Part shown: positions 7,662 through 15,364 of the stretch, piece by piece
Layout of the letters: the number at the start of each line of letters is the position of its first letter
Numbering within the stretch: position 1 is the stretch's first letter
Source of the DNA: Butyrivibrio sp. LC3010
GTDB taxonomy: Bacteria; Bacillota; Clostridia; Lachnospirales; Lachnospiraceae
Direction of reading: 5' to 3'
DNA: 64,000 nt
NCBI RefSeq assembly: GCF_000424385.1
Contig: NZ_AUJU01000005.1
Span: 1-64,000 of the forward strand
The notes under the pieces: model-generated
Databases searched by the model: none
What the model was told of the DNA's origin: nothing
The model's input: the letters and a program-made list of their open reading frames with translations, nothing else
Position numbers and translations under genes: made by a program

Positions 7662-8132
7662 ATGTCTAAGGTAATAATGACCTGCGGATTAATTTGTTGT
7701 GGGAAAAGCACATATGCCAAAAGGATTAAGAGCGAGAGCGGTGCAGTCATTCTCTCTATTGATGATCTAACGCTCTCTATGTTCCCAGAGGGAGCTGGAG
7801 ATATGCATGATACTTATGTAATGCGTGCAGAAAGGTACCTACTGGAATTATCTCTTCAGATTATGAATTCTGGAATAAATGTAATTCTTGACTGGGGACT
7901 TTGGAACAGAGCTACAAGGGATAGAATCAAAGAATTCTATGCTTCCCACGGAGATATAAAAGCAGAGCTGCATTATCTTAAGGTTTCACCTGAAGTATGG
8001 GAGGAAAGAATCAATAAAAGAAATGCATCGGGTGAAGCTGCGTATTATGTTGATGAAGGTTTGCTTAATAAGGTCAAATCATTATTCGAAGAGCCATCCG
8101 AAGATGAAGTAGATGTGCTGGTCGAGAGTTAA
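7662..8132 (+). CDS. P-loop kinase, AAA_33 type
   Basis: A 156-aa protein with Walker A GLICCGKS (residues 9-16), SIDDLTLSMFP near residue 36, NVILDWGLWNRATRD near residue 80, and an arginine-rich lid EERINKRN. This is the AAA_33 family of small ATP-dependent kinases, distantly related to zeta toxins and to 2',3'-type polynucleotide kinases. Its substrate is unknown. I chose ATG 7662 because AAAGGGG sits a proper distance upstream; an in-frame ATG at 7635 lies in the previous gene and has no binding site. It follows the phosphatase fusion by 16 nt, so the two are probably one transcript. It is cytoplasmic. Confidence 0.8.
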   Translation: MSKVIMTCGLICCGKSTYAKRIKSESGAVILSIDDLTLSMFPEGAGDMHDTYVMRAERYLLELSLQIMNSGINVILDWGLWNRATRDRIKEFYASHGDIKAELHYLKVSPEVWEERINKRNASGEAAYYVDEGLLNKVKSLFEEPSEDEVDVLVES

Positions 8133-8142
8133 CTAAGAATAA

Positions 8143-8173
8143 TTGACCTTGCCCTTAGGGCATAGTTTATCAT
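8143..8173 (+). promoter_or_regulatory. MerR-type promoter/operator 2
   Basis: The -35 is TTGACC (8143-8148), followed by an exactly 19-bp spacer and the -10 TATCAT (8168-8173). The spacer contains a perfect 13-bp palindrome TGCCCTTAGGGCA (8150-8162), one base after the -35. Transcription would start near 8180 and the start codon is at 8194, leaving about 14 nt of leader. It drives the SDR, HD and zinc-ribbon genes. Confidence 0.87.
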
Positions 8174-8193
8174 TATGACGGAGCGACATATAA

Positions 8194-9003
8194 ATGATAC
8201 TTGTAACCGGAGCAAAAGGGTTTGTTGGCAGTAAATTAATGAAAATCTGCAAAGATGTGGTGGCCGCACCATCACTTAGAAATGCTTCTTTGGATCAGAT
8301 CAAGAGAATTGTTAGTGAGAGCGGTGCAGATACTATTGTGAATACTGCAGCTATTTCAGATATTGGGGAATGCCAGAAAAATCCAGAGTCATCATATATT
8401 GCAAATGTTCAGCTACCGGTGTTTCTTGCTAAAGCATGCGAATGGAGAAAACTTATCTGCTTCAGCTCTGATCAGGTATATGGCGGACTTGAAGACAATG
8501 GGCCTTATACAGAAGAAAATGTTAATCCGTCAAACATCTATGCAAAGCATAAACTTGAAATGGAACAGAGGGTGCTTGATATCTGCCCCGATGCAGTTAT
8601 GCTTCGTGCTGAATGGATGTATGACTATTATGTAAAAAAATCCAATTACTATATGAACATTGTAAATGCTAAGGATGCGGTTGCGTTTAGTTCTCGGCAA
8701 TATAGAGGCATCACTTACGTAAAAGAAGTCGCTGAAAACATGGAAAACGTAATATTATTGCCGGGCGGAATTTATAATTTTGGCAGTGAAACTACAAAAT
8801 CCATGTATGAGATAACAAGTCAGTTTATAGAAGAACTTGGGTTAGAAATTCGGCTAGAAGATGCACCTGCAAGGCACAATTTGTGGATGGACTGCAGTAA
8901 AGCAAAGAGATATGGTGTCATTTTTAGTGATGTTTCTAAAGCTTTGATGAAATGCGCAAAAGACAATGGATTTGAAATTAAGAATAATTCGGGAAAAGAG
9001 TGA
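8194..9003 (+). CDS. Extended SDR, dTDP-4-dehydrorhamnose reductase-like
   Basis: A 269-aa NAD(P)-binding protein with glycine motif TGAKGFVG (residues 5-12), the strand-4 motif NTAAIS, the SSDQVYGG motif and the catalytic pair YAKHK (YxxxK). This is the RmlD/NAD-dependent epimerase branch, which reduces or epimerises nucleotide-bound sugars. No other dTDP-rhamnose genes are nearby, so the substrate is open. The length is slightly short of the 290-300 typical for RmlD. The gene lies directly under MerR-type promoter 2 and heads a transcript with the HD-domain gene 40 nt downstream. It is cytoplasmic. Confidence 0.82.
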   Translation: MILVTGAKGFVGSKLMKICKDVVAAPSLRNASLDQIKRIVSESGADTIVNTAAISDIGECQKNPESSYIANVQLPVFLAKACEWRKLICFSSDQVYGGLEDNGPYTEENVNPSNIYAKHKLEMEQRVLDICPDAVMLRAEWMYDYYVKKSNYYMNIVNAKDAVAFSSRQYRGITYVKEVAENMENVILLPGGIYNFGSETTKSMYEITSQFIEELGLEIRLEDAPARHNLWMDCSKAKRYGVIFSDVSKALMKCAKDNGFEIKNNSGKE

Positions 9004-9043
9004 TTTTGCAGCGGACTTATAATTTCGAGTAATGGGAGGAACT

Positions 9044-9634
9044 ATGCTACCAACAAGAATGGAAGCAGAAAGACTTTTAGAGGAAGCAGAGAAGTATAAT
9101 CCTGGACCATGGGGGAATCACAGCCGTGTTGCTGCGCATTGTGCAGAGAAGATTGCTTTAGGCTGTGAGGGGATGAATCCGGAGAAAGCCTATATTTTAG
9201 GACTCCTTCATGATATTGGAAGAAAGTTTGGAGTAAGCTATTTGAAACATGTTTCTGATGGATATTCATACATGATGTCCTTGGGATATGATGAAGTTGC
9301 CAGAGTGTGCCTCACACATTCCTTCAACAACATGAGAGTTGATGAGTATGTTGGTAAGGTTGATACTTCAGATGAGGAGTATGAGCTGATTCAGACTGAG
9401 TTGGGGAAACTTTCAGCTGATGATTATGACAGACTGATCCAACTTTGTGATGCATTGGCCGGAAGTAAAGGTGTGATGAACATCGAAGAACGCATGAATG
9501 ATGTCAAAAGCCGCCATGGAAATTATCCTCAGGCAAAATGGGATTCCAATATGCGTTTGAAAGCATATTTTGAAGAGAAAGCATCCAAAGATATATATGA
9601 TTTGGTAGAAAAAGACAGTTATACGCTGGACTAA
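9044..9634 (+). CDS. HD-domain phosphohydrolase
   Basis: A 196-aa protein with the metal-binding pattern of HD hydrolases: HSRVAAHCAEKIA near residue 26, LLHDIGRKFG near residue 53 (the HD pair), a further His in LTHSF near residue 88, and the C-terminal Asp in LIQLCDAL. This family removes phosphate from nucleotides or cyclic nucleotides using a divalent metal. The particular substrate is not evident. ATG 9044 follows GGGAGGA at the right distance; the upstream in-frame ATG 9032 would place the binding site inside the gene. It shares MerR-type promoter 2 with the SDR gene. It is cytoplasmic. Confidence 0.85.
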   Translation: MLPTRMEAERLLEEAEKYNPGPWGNHSRVAAHCAEKIALGCEGMNPEKAYILGLLHDIGRKFGVSYLKHVSDGYSYMMSLGYDEVARVCLTHSFNNMRVDEYVGKVDTSDEEYELIQTELGKLSADDYDRLIQLCDALAGSKGVMNIEERMNDVKSRHGNYPQAKWDSNMRLKAYFEEKASKDIYDLVEKDSYTLD

Positions 9635-9660
9635 TGGAGACTGATGGGGGGAGACAAGAA

Positions 9661-9810
9661 ATGCTATTTAAATTCTGTGCAGAATGTGGACATGAGCTTC
9701 AAGATATAAAATGCGGTGATGATGACTGCAAGATTTGTCCTTCCTGCAAGCGGATATATGGAAGAAATCCAATCCCTACTTATAGACGACAGCATTCGAC
9801 AGTCATCTGA
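9661..9810 (+). CDS. 49-aa zinc ribbon, Nudix N-terminal remnant
   Basis: A short frame beginning MLFKFCAECGHEL, with CxxC at FCAEC and again at ICPSC, followed by KRIYGRNPIP. This is the zinc ribbon that precedes the catalytic domain in NADH-pyrophosphatase-type Nudix enzymes (CPSC...YxRxNP). The Nudix domain itself is absent, and the frame closes with TGA 8 residues after YRRQ. A good RBS (GGGGGGAG) suggests that it is still translated. It is either a truncated gene or a stand-alone zinc ribbon. It ends the transcript begun at MerR-type promoter 2. Confidence 0.6.
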   Translation: MLFKFCAECGHELQDIKCGDDDCKICPSCKRIYGRNPIPTYRRQHSTVI

Positions 9811-9813
9811 TCT

Positions 9814-9858
9814 AAAAAGCCATTTAGCAGAATAAAATACTGTTGAATGGCTCTTTTT
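9814..9858 (+). terminator. Terminator after the SDR-HD transcript
   Basis: An AAAAAGCCATT arm pairs with AATGGCTCTTTTT, with an inner CAG/CTG stem. A T-run follows, and the A-run on the other side makes it potentially bidirectional. Confidence 0.75.
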
Positions 9859-9897
9859 CTGTTATAGTAAAAATATGTTTTTTTTGGAGGGTGTTCG

Positions 9898-10425
9898 ATG
9901 AAGCTTATTGTTATAGATGTACAAAAAGGAATCACCGATGAAAGACTATATGATTTTGACGGATTCATAAAGAATGTGACAAGTATTATTGATGCTGCAA
10001 GGAAGAATAATGTTGAGGTTATTTATGTTCAGCATGATGATGGCCCTGGAACAGGCTTTTCTTTTGGTGACAAGGATTTTGAGATAGCTGATCAGGTGGC
10101 TCCAAAGGAAAATGAGAAGATTTTCATAAAGACGATAAACAGCTGCTTTGGTAATAATGATCTTGCAAATTATCTCAGAGAATCCAGAGAAAAAGATTTG
10201 ATGATAGTCGGATTGCAGACGAACTTTTGCATTGATGCCTCTGTGAAATCGGCTTTTGAAAGAGGATACAAGGTAATAATTCCGAAAGGTACCAATTCTA
10301 CTTTCGACAATGATTACATGGATAGAGAAACTACCTACAAGTATTACAACGATATGATGTGGCCGGAAAGATTTGCAAGCTGCATTTCTGTTGATGATGC
10401 AATTAATATGATAGAGGATTTGTGA
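9898..10425 (+). CDS. Isochorismatase-family cysteine hydrolase
   Basis: A 175-aa protein with the family catalytic triad: Asp in VIDVQKG (residue 7), Lys in IFIKT (near residue 79), and Cys in QTNFCIDAS (near residue 113). The fold hydrolyses amides or vinyl ethers such as nicotinamide, N-carbamoyl compounds or isochorismate. No adjacent siderophore or NAD gene narrows the choice. The start ATG 9898 follows TTTGGAGGGTG. It overlaps the following HAD gene by one base (TGATG), so the pair is translationally coupled. It is cytoplasmic. Confidence 0.85.
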   Translation: MKLIVIDVQKGITDERLYDFDGFIKNVTSIIDAARKNNVEVIYVQHDDGPGTGFSFGDKDFEIADQVAPKENEKIFIKTINSCFGNNDLANYLRESREKDLMIVGLQTNFCIDASVKSAFERGYKVIIPKGTNSTFDNDYMDRETTYKYYNDMMWPERFASCISVDDAINMIEDL

Positions 10426-11054
10426 TGAAGCTGGATAACATAGAATGGCTCTTTTTTGATGTTGGCTCAACTTTGGTAAGTGAGGAAAAGCCATTTTTAC
10501 ATAGACTACACGAAATTGCTGATGCTGTTAATGAACCTTTTGATTCGATACAGAATAAGGTTACTCAGCTTTATAAGGAAAAGAAAAAGGGAGAACAAGT
10601 ACTGATTCAGGAATACGGAATAGAAAGACCTCGCTGGAGAAGTGAAGATGAGGAATTGTTTCCGGAGTCATATAAGTGCCTTGAGCGATTGAGTAAGAAA
10701 TATAAAATTGGAATTATTGCAAATCAGATCCCGGGAACAGCAGCCAGATTGGAAAAGCATGGTGTTTTAAAGTTTATAGATATTGTCATTGCTTCTGCAG
10801 AAGAAGGATTAGAGAAGCCGGACAGGAGAATATTTGAACTTGCTTTATCAAGAGCTAGTTGTAAGCCTGAGAATGCTGTCATGATCGGAGATAGGGTTGA
10901 TAATGACATAATACCTGCTAAGAAAATAGGTATGAAGACTGTTCGTGTGAAGCAAGGGATGTGGAAATACTGGGATGCTCTTGGCGAAGAGGAACAGGCA
11001 GATTTTGAGGTGGATGATCTGAACGCGGTAATAGAGCTGTTAGGTTCGTTATGA
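10425..11054 (+). CDS. HAD-superfamily hydrolase
   Basis: A 209-aa protein. HAD motif I is DVGSTL, with Gly in place of the second Asp of the usual DxDxT. Motif III is EKPDRRIF and motif IV is GDRVDNDI. The DVGSTL variant is common in a clostridial subfamily and normally keeps hydrolase activity towards phosphorylated small molecules, but the missing acid/base Asp may lower phosphatase turnover. An alpha-helical cap lies between motif I and motif II. Its start overlaps the stop of the isochorismatase gene. The substrate is unknown. It is cytoplasmic. Confidence 0.82.
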   Translation: MKLDNIEWLFFDVGSTLVSEEKPFLHRLHEIADAVNEPFDSIQNKVTQLYKEKKKGEQVLIQEYGIERPRWRSEDEELFPESYKCLERLSKKYKIGIIANQIPGTAARLEKHGVLKFIDIVIASAEEGLEKPDRRIFELALSRASCKPENAVMIGDRVDNDIIPAKKIGMKTVRVKQGMWKYWDALGEEEQADFEVDDLNAVIELLGSL

Positions 11055-11227
11055 AATCTAAATGGATTCTGCAATGAAGGATTATTTTTGGTTAATAAGC
11101 TGGTTGACAACTATAATTTGCTATGTGGATTTCTTTTGGTTATCGTAATTGTTTGGAACTTTCGAAGGAGATACTGTTGGAAGAATGATTCAAGCAGCTG
11201 AATGGGGAATTCAGAGGCGTCATAAAA
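11055..11227. other. Intergenic remnant before att copy 3
   Basis: Together with the att copy and terminator that follow, this forms a 384-bp stretch without a gene (11055-11438). I see no intact reading frame with a binding site. The end of this part (GGCGTCATAAAAGTT) resembles the last bases of the right-end repeat, the rest of which has decayed beyond recognition. Confidence 0.5.
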
Positions 11228-11248
11228 GTTCAATCACGGTCGCAGGTA
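11228..11248. repeat. Decayed att-like direct repeat copy 3
   Basis: GTTCAATCACGGTCGCAGG matches the tRNA-Leu 3' end at 17 of 21 positions. It is preceded by the same TAAAA as copies 2 and 4 and followed by a homologous terminator. The substitutions suggest an older insertion, or a related element targeting a slightly different tRNA-Leu. Confidence 0.65.
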
Positions 11249-11260
11249 TTAAATGTGTAT

Positions 11261-11303
11261 GGCTTCAAACTTAGAATTTATCTAGATTTGAAGCTTTTTG
11301 TTT
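11261..11303 (+). terminator. Terminator behind att copy 3
   Basis: A stem GCTTCAAA/TTTGAAGC (11262-11269 with 11287-11294) has an inner TTAGA/TCTAG pairing and is followed by TTTTTG TTTT. It is laid out like the hairpin behind att copy 2. Confidence 0.8.
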
Positions 11304-11438
11304 TACTAACGATTTAAGATGATATTTAATTATTGCGGAGATGTTCTCAAATACAGCTATTTTGTGGGAGATACTCAATGGTTATGCTAAGATATGTAGG
11401 TATTTTCCAAAGCATAATTATATATGGGAGGGTTGTCG

Positions 11439-12197
11439 ATGCGGGATTATAGTGAGCAGCATAAAAAAGCATGGGAGTATGATGCCTATGACTTTTGGGT
11501 TAAGACAAGCGGAACACCACAAGAAAGAGCACAGAAGGACATAGCGGATCCAATAGGAATGCTCAAAAAATATGCCGTATATTTTGATTCCTTTGAAGGT
11601 ATTAAGGTGGCAAATATCTGTGGCTCTTGTGGGAAGAAAGCTATTCCACTTGCTCTTCTTGGGGCAGATGTCACTATTTTTGACATTTCTGAAGATAACA
11701 AAAAGTATGCTATGGAAGTAGCAGCTTCTGCGAATGTCGAGATTGCTTTTGAAGTTGGGGATGTACTTGAATTAAACCTTGACAGGTATTCTGAATACTT
11801 TGATGTTGTTTTCATGGAGGGAGGAATACTTCACTATTTTCACGATATAGATGAGTTTATGAAAGTTATGAACGCTATTCTTAAAACAGGCGGAAAGATA
11901 ATCTGCAGTGACTTCCACCCTTTTACCAAAATATTTGATAGTTTAAAGCTAGAACAGCCTACGGGGAGCTATTTCTCTACTGATATATTTGAAGGTGAAA
12001 TGGCACATGCCAGATTTTACGATGAAGAAATAAGAAAAAGCATCCCCAAATGCAGTTATAGAAAATACACGATAAGCGAAATCATAAATTCTATGCTAAG
12101 AAATGGATTTTCTATAAAACAGTTTGATGAGCACCCTTCCTGGGAAGATGAAAGGCTGCCTGGGGAGTTTACTGCGATAGGAATTAAGTACTGCTAA
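11439..12197 (+). CDS. Class I SAM-dependent methyltransferase
   Basis: A 252-aa protein. Motif I is VANICGSCGKKAIPLAL (around residues 56-72), followed by the acidic strand-2 end TIFDIS and the motif IV region DVVFMEGGILHYF. The Rossmann-fold layout is that of small-molecule methyltransferases (Methyltransf_11/25 type). The acceptor is unknown. ATG 11439 is chosen because GGGAGGG lies 8 nt upstream; the in-frame ATG 11424 would itself contain this site. It is the first gene of unit C, behind the att copy 3 terminator. It is cytoplasmic. Confidence 0.82.
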   Translation: MRDYSEQHKKAWEYDAYDFWVKTSGTPQERAQKDIADPIGMLKKYAVYFDSFEGIKVANICGSCGKKAIPLALLGADVTIFDISEDNKKYAMEVAASANVEIAFEVGDVLELNLDRYSEYFDVVFMEGGILHYFHDIDEFMKVMNAILKTGGKIICSDFHPFTKIFDSLKLEQPTGSYFSTDIFEGEMAHARFYDEEIRKSIPKCSYRKYTISEIINSMLRNGFSIKQFDEHPSWEDERLPGEFTAIGIKYC

Positions 12198-12445
12198 GAA
12201 GTGATTGTCTGATATAGAAGAATTAAAGAGATCGCTTGATACAGAGGAATAGAGGTATAGCTTTGGAAATACAATTACTAAATAATGATGAGAAATATGG
12301 CTTTATGAAGCTTGGAGATTTTGAAACGATTTATGGGGGGAATGGATCAGCTATTTGAGAAGGTGATCTAAGTGAGCTGAGCAAGATATCATAAAGATAC
12401 TATTTGCATTTTTAGCATAATTAAAATGGATAGGAATAATACATA
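12198..12445. other. Gene-free spacer with degraded sequence
   Basis: A 248-bp stretch. A broken frame reading NNDEKYGFMKLGDFETIYGG around 12280-12340 may be a decayed gene, but I do not recognise it. No binding site or terminator stands out. Confidence 0.4.
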
Positions 12446-12970
12446 ATGAATATAAAAAATAAAGACATTACTATAAGAAATGCAGAAAAAACTGATTGTG
12501 AGCAGCTTGCTATATGGTGGAATGATGGTAAGGTTATGGCACATGCAGGCTTTCCTAACGGGCTTGGGACTACTGCAGATGAGATCCGGGATCAGATATC
12601 AAGTGACATGGACGAGACAAAGCGAAGGCTCATCATAGATTATAAAGGTAGTTCTATAGGAGAGATGAGTTATTACAACATGGGCGAAAATATTGCTGAA
12701 ATTGGCATCAAGATCTGTGACAGCTTATATCAGGAAAAGGGATTAGGCAAAAAGATACTTAGCATGCTTATTGGCGAGTTATTTGCAAGAGGATATAAGA
12801 AGATTATTCTTGATACCAATTTAAATAACAAAAGAGCTCAGCATGTCTACGAGACTTTGGGTTTTAGCAAGGTTAGAGAAAATATAGATTCATGGACAAA
12901 CCAGGTTGGAGAAATTCAGTCTTCAGTGGATTATGAACTGATACCGGAAAACTTTGTAGATTTTACATGA
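12446..12970 (+). CDS. GNAT N-acetyltransferase
   Basis: A 174-aa protein with the GNAT layout: an N-terminal strand ITIRNAEKTDCEQLAIWW, the beta-4 segment AEIGIKICDS, the acetyl-CoA-binding loop YQEKGLGKKIL, and the C-terminal IILDTNLNNKRAQHVYETLGF motif. It is of the RimJ/RimL-like branch, which acetylates amino groups on proteins or small molecules. The substrate cannot be read from the sequence. It is followed 24 nt later by a small membrane protein. It is one of about six GNAT domains or fragments on the island. It is cytoplasmic. Confidence 0.85.
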   Translation: MNIKNKDITIRNAEKTDCEQLAIWWNDGKVMAHAGFPNGLGTTADEIRDQISSDMDETKRRLIIDYKGSSIGEMSYYNMGENIAEIGIKICDSLYQEKGLGKKILSMLIGELFARGYKKIILDTNLNNKRAQHVYETLGFSKVRENIDSWTNQVGEIQSSVDYELIPENFVDFT

Positions 12971-12994
12971 CTATTAAAATATTAGTTTAAGGGA

Positions 12995-13480
12995 ATGAAT
13001 CATGGAAAAAGGGATGCATACGACAGTAAGCATAAAGAATTAAAAGAAACATTGAAAACGGTAGCTGATTACACTGATATTCAGAAACAGGAAGCGGTAA
13101 AAGCTAGCAGTTATGGCTTTATTACAGTTTTCATGGTATGTGCAGCTACAATTTTGGTTCAATTGGTAACGTATGCTGACATGAGACTGGTAATTGGAGA
13201 AACTGCAGCTATATTAGCCGGAGGCATTATATATCTGACGATTGTTGTCAGAGCAGGTGTATGGAACGGCTTAAAGAAGGAGTCGGAGGTCATAAGTAGG
13301 GATCTTCTTGTCAGTGCAGTAACTTCATTGGTGTTTACAGTACCCTTTTTCTTTATAGCACTTAGATATTCTGTAAGAAATGAATTTCAGCTCTCCATTG
13401 CTTTCTTTGGTATCATTTTTATTATATCTTTTGTTGTACTTAGGGCTTTAGCGGCTATTTCATCCAGGCACAGAAAATGA
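12995..13480 (+). CDS. Small four-helix membrane protein of unknown function
   Basis: A 161-aa protein with a hydrophilic, helical N-terminus (about 35 residues, rich in Lys and Glu). Four predicted membrane spans lie near residues 38-56, 66-86, 103-121 and 128-150. The motif QKQEAVKASSYGFITVF recalls a short integral-membrane family frequent in Lachnospiraceae, often found beside a small XRE regulator, but I do not know a function. It precedes a DUF6483 gene by 30 nt. It is likely in the cytoplasmic membrane. Confidence 0.7.
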   Translation: MNHGKRDAYDSKHKELKETLKTVADYTDIQKQEAVKASSYGFITVFMVCAATILVQLVTYADMRLVIGETAAILAGGIIYLTIVVRAGVWNGLKKESEVISRDLLVSAVTSLVFTVPFFFIALRYSVRNEFQLSIAFFGIIFIISFVVLRALAAISSRHRK

Positions 13481-13510
13481 TGTATTGTCGTATGAGAGCG
13501 GAGGTGCATT

Positions 13511-13912
13511 ATGACATTTGACGATGAAAAAGATTATATCATGCGCATCATTAAGGAAATGGTAAGGGTACTTTTTTCATTGATGCTAGGTAAAAAGTAT
13601 GTTGCAGTAGAGATGGAGCGTGATAATGGCTATGAAGTTTCCGGGAGAAAACTTGCTGAGCTTCTTGAAATGATAGATTGCGGAGAGATAAATAAAGCTG
13701 AAAATCTCCTTTTGGAATCTCTTGATTATTCTGATAAGAATAGCATTGCTGCTGCGGCAATGTTCTATCAATATTTATCTGAGAAGGGAGAAGAGTTCCT
13801 TATAGAGCATGATTTCTCCAGGGAAGAAGTGCTTGATGGAATAAGCCGCTTAATACGACAGGCAGGCTATGCTGATGTTATCGATATTGTAGAAGGTACT
13901 GTTATTACTTGA
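13511..13912 (+). CDS. DUF6483 family protein
   Basis: A 133-aa helical protein beginning with YIMRIIKEMVRVLFSLMLGKK and continuing into a tetratricopeptide-like helical region (LLEMIDCGEINKAENLLLE) and a C-terminal GYADVIDIVEG. I recognise the N-terminal pattern as DUF6483, a small Firmicute family of unknown role. There is no signal peptide; the N-terminal helix is amphipathic and may contact the membrane. The RBS GGAGGTG precedes ATG 13511. It is probably co-transcribed with the membrane protein upstream. Confidence 0.75.
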   Translation: MTFDDEKDYIMRIIKEMVRVLFSLMLGKKYVAVEMERDNGYEVSGRKLAELLEMIDCGEINKAENLLLESLDYSDKNSIAAAAMFYQYLSEKGEEFLIEHDFSREEVLDGISRLIRQAGYADVIDIVEGTVIT

Positions 13913-13993
13913 AATGCTTTGTAATTAGGAAAAACAAATAAAAGTGGTATAACTATATTTACATTTTATTCAGTATTCAAGTGGACCATCAAC

Positions 13994-14034
13994 AAACGAA
14001 AGTGGGTCAGAATTTGGACCAAAAAAGAAGGTGA
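13994..14034. repeat. Right-end repeat R3, partial and diverged
   Basis: ACGAAAGTGGGTCAGAATTT followed by GGACCAAAAAAGAAGG aligns with the ACGAAAATGGTACAAATTTGG part of R1. The GTAC/GTAC pair of R1 is replaced here by GGTC/GACC, which can still pair. The GGCGAAGCCCC block and the att core are absent. It may mark a lost junction between two older units. Confidence 0.5.
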
Positions 14035-14054
14035 GACTTAATTATGAAAAAGTG

Positions 14055-14085
14055 TTGACCTTGCCCTTGGGGCAGCCCTTACCAT
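14055..14085 (+). promoter_or_regulatory. MerR-type promoter/operator 3 (autoregulatory)
   Basis: The -35 is TTGACC (14055-14060), followed by a 19-bp spacer and the -10 TACCAT (14080-14085). The operator is TGCCCTTGGGGCA (14062-14074). It precedes the MerR-methyltransferase gene by about 86 nt, the longest leader of the four, which suggests that the regulator controls itself. Confidence 0.87.
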
Positions 14086-14171
14086 TAAGTAATCACAGGA
14101 TGAAGTACGTACGAATCAGCTGTATTACTTAGTTTCTAAAAATGCATTTACCTAAAAAGGAGGGCATCAGT

Positions 14172-15362
14172 ATGAAGGAAAAAATGACATCGGGAGAAAT
14201 TGCAAAGCAGGCAGGAGTATCAACAAAGGCGCTTCGTATATATGATGAAAAAGGGCTGCTTAAGCCTGTTGGGCATTCCGATGGCAATTACAAACTCTAT
14301 GACAAAAGCTCACTGATAATTCTTGAAAAGATTATTGCGCTCAAGCATATTGGATTTAGTCTTGAAGAGATTAAGAGCAGTCTTGAGAATGATGAACAGA
14401 GTTCTATAAGAGAAATCCTCGAGAAACAGCTTGAAATGATGAATCAGAAAATATATGAACTTCAAAAGGCTGCAAAGTGCATAGAATCAGCGCTTGCAAG
14501 GTTTGATGAAAATCCTGACTGGGACGATATTGCAGACATTATCAAGAAGATGGAAATGAGTCAGGGGGCGGATGAGCGCAGATGGTATGCTGCGGAACAT
14601 GCTGCAGACGGAATTGAGTGGTATGAAAAGATTTTTAATTCTTTATCATTTGAAGAAAATGATACTGTTCTTGACCTTGGTTGCAGCTACGGCCTTTTGT
14701 GGAGAAAGAACTGGGATCGTATTCCCAAGGGCTTCAATGTATTAGGTGTAGACATTCACGGAAATTGGGCTGATGATCTCTACAATTATCTGGAGGATAA
14801 CCGCGAGACTCTTCCGGAAGGCTCTGATATTCAGATCTTTTTCAGTAATCTTGAAAAAGATGAGACATGGGAAAAGATAAGAGAGAAGAAGTATTCAAAG
14901 ATCATTGCGCATTATCTATTATCTTATCTGCATGATGATGCTTACTTTATTCAAAATGTGGCGCAAGTGCTGGTGCCAGGCGGTATGTTCTCTGTTAATC
15001 ATTACGGAGAAGCAGTGAAGGAATACGATTTCTGGGAAAATTGTTTAACTGAAGCGGGTTTAGATATTTCTTTTGCCCTTAAAAAGAGACAAGAAAGAAG
15101 GCAGGCAGACGCAGAGTTTGAGGCGCTTTTATCAGAGAACTTCGATAGAGTAGAAAAGATAGCGCTTCCGGGGCCATTAGTATTCGATAGCACAGATGCT
15201 CTTTTTGACAGAGTGCAAATGAAATACCCCGAGGGCGGGAAATATCTTGAGGACAACAGGGATGCTATAGAAAAATACTTTGAAACTGTGTTGCTGAAAG
15301 ATGGCTCTGTTACTGTAGATATGGATAGCACATTTTATCATTGTTATAAGAGTGAGGGTTAA
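14172..15362 (+). CDS. MerR regulator fused to a SAM methyltransferase
   Basis: A 396-aa fusion. Residues 7-75 form a MerR winged helix: SGEIAKQAGVSTKALRIYDE, then GLLKPV and NYKLYDKSSL, followed by the dimerising coiled coil up to about residue 120 (REILEKQLEMMNQKIYELQK). From about residue 150 a class I methyltransferase follows, with motif I LDLGCSYGLLW (about 167-177) and VLGVDIHGNW. MerR proteins normally carry a small ligand-binding tail; here an enzyme domain takes that place, so SAM or its methyl acceptor may be the signal. ATG 14172 is chosen for the RBS AAAAGGAGGG. It is the only MerR protein in the window and lies behind one of four matching operators. Confidence 0.88.
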   Translation: MKEKMTSGEIAKQAGVSTKALRIYDEKGLLKPVGHSDGNYKLYDKSSLIILEKIIALKHIGFSLEEIKSSLENDEQSSIREILEKQLEMMNQKIYELQKAAKCIESALARFDENPDWDDIADIIKKMEMSQGADERRWYAAEHAADGIEWYEKIFNSLSFEENDTVLDLGCSYGLLWRKNWDRIPKGFNVLGVDIHGNWADDLYNYLEDNRETLPEGSDIQIFFSNLEKDETWEKIREKKYSKIIAHYLLSYLHDDAYFIQNVAQVLVPGGMFSVNHYGEAVKEYDFWENCLTEAGLDISFALKKRQERRQADAEFEALLSENFDRVEKIALPGPLVFDSTDALFDRVQMKYPEGGKYLEDNRDAIEKYFETVLLKDGSVTVDMDSTFYHCYKSEG

Positions 15363-15364
15363 GG

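Larger units (their letters stand above)
4399..11248. mobile_element. Island unit B, between exact att copy 2 and decayed copy 3
   Basis: A 6.85-kb segment with P-loop kinases, a phospholipase-like/phosphatase fusion, an SDR, HD, isochorismatase and HAD proteins, and fragments of other genes. It includes two of the four MerR-type promoters. No recombinase is present. The right boundary is the imperfect (17 of 21) att copy at 11228, so this limit is less certain than that of unit A. Confidence 0.45.

Noticed and set aside
11341..11544. 67-codon frame upstream of the methyltransferase
   Set aside because: It overlaps the start of the methyltransferase in another frame and has no RBS.
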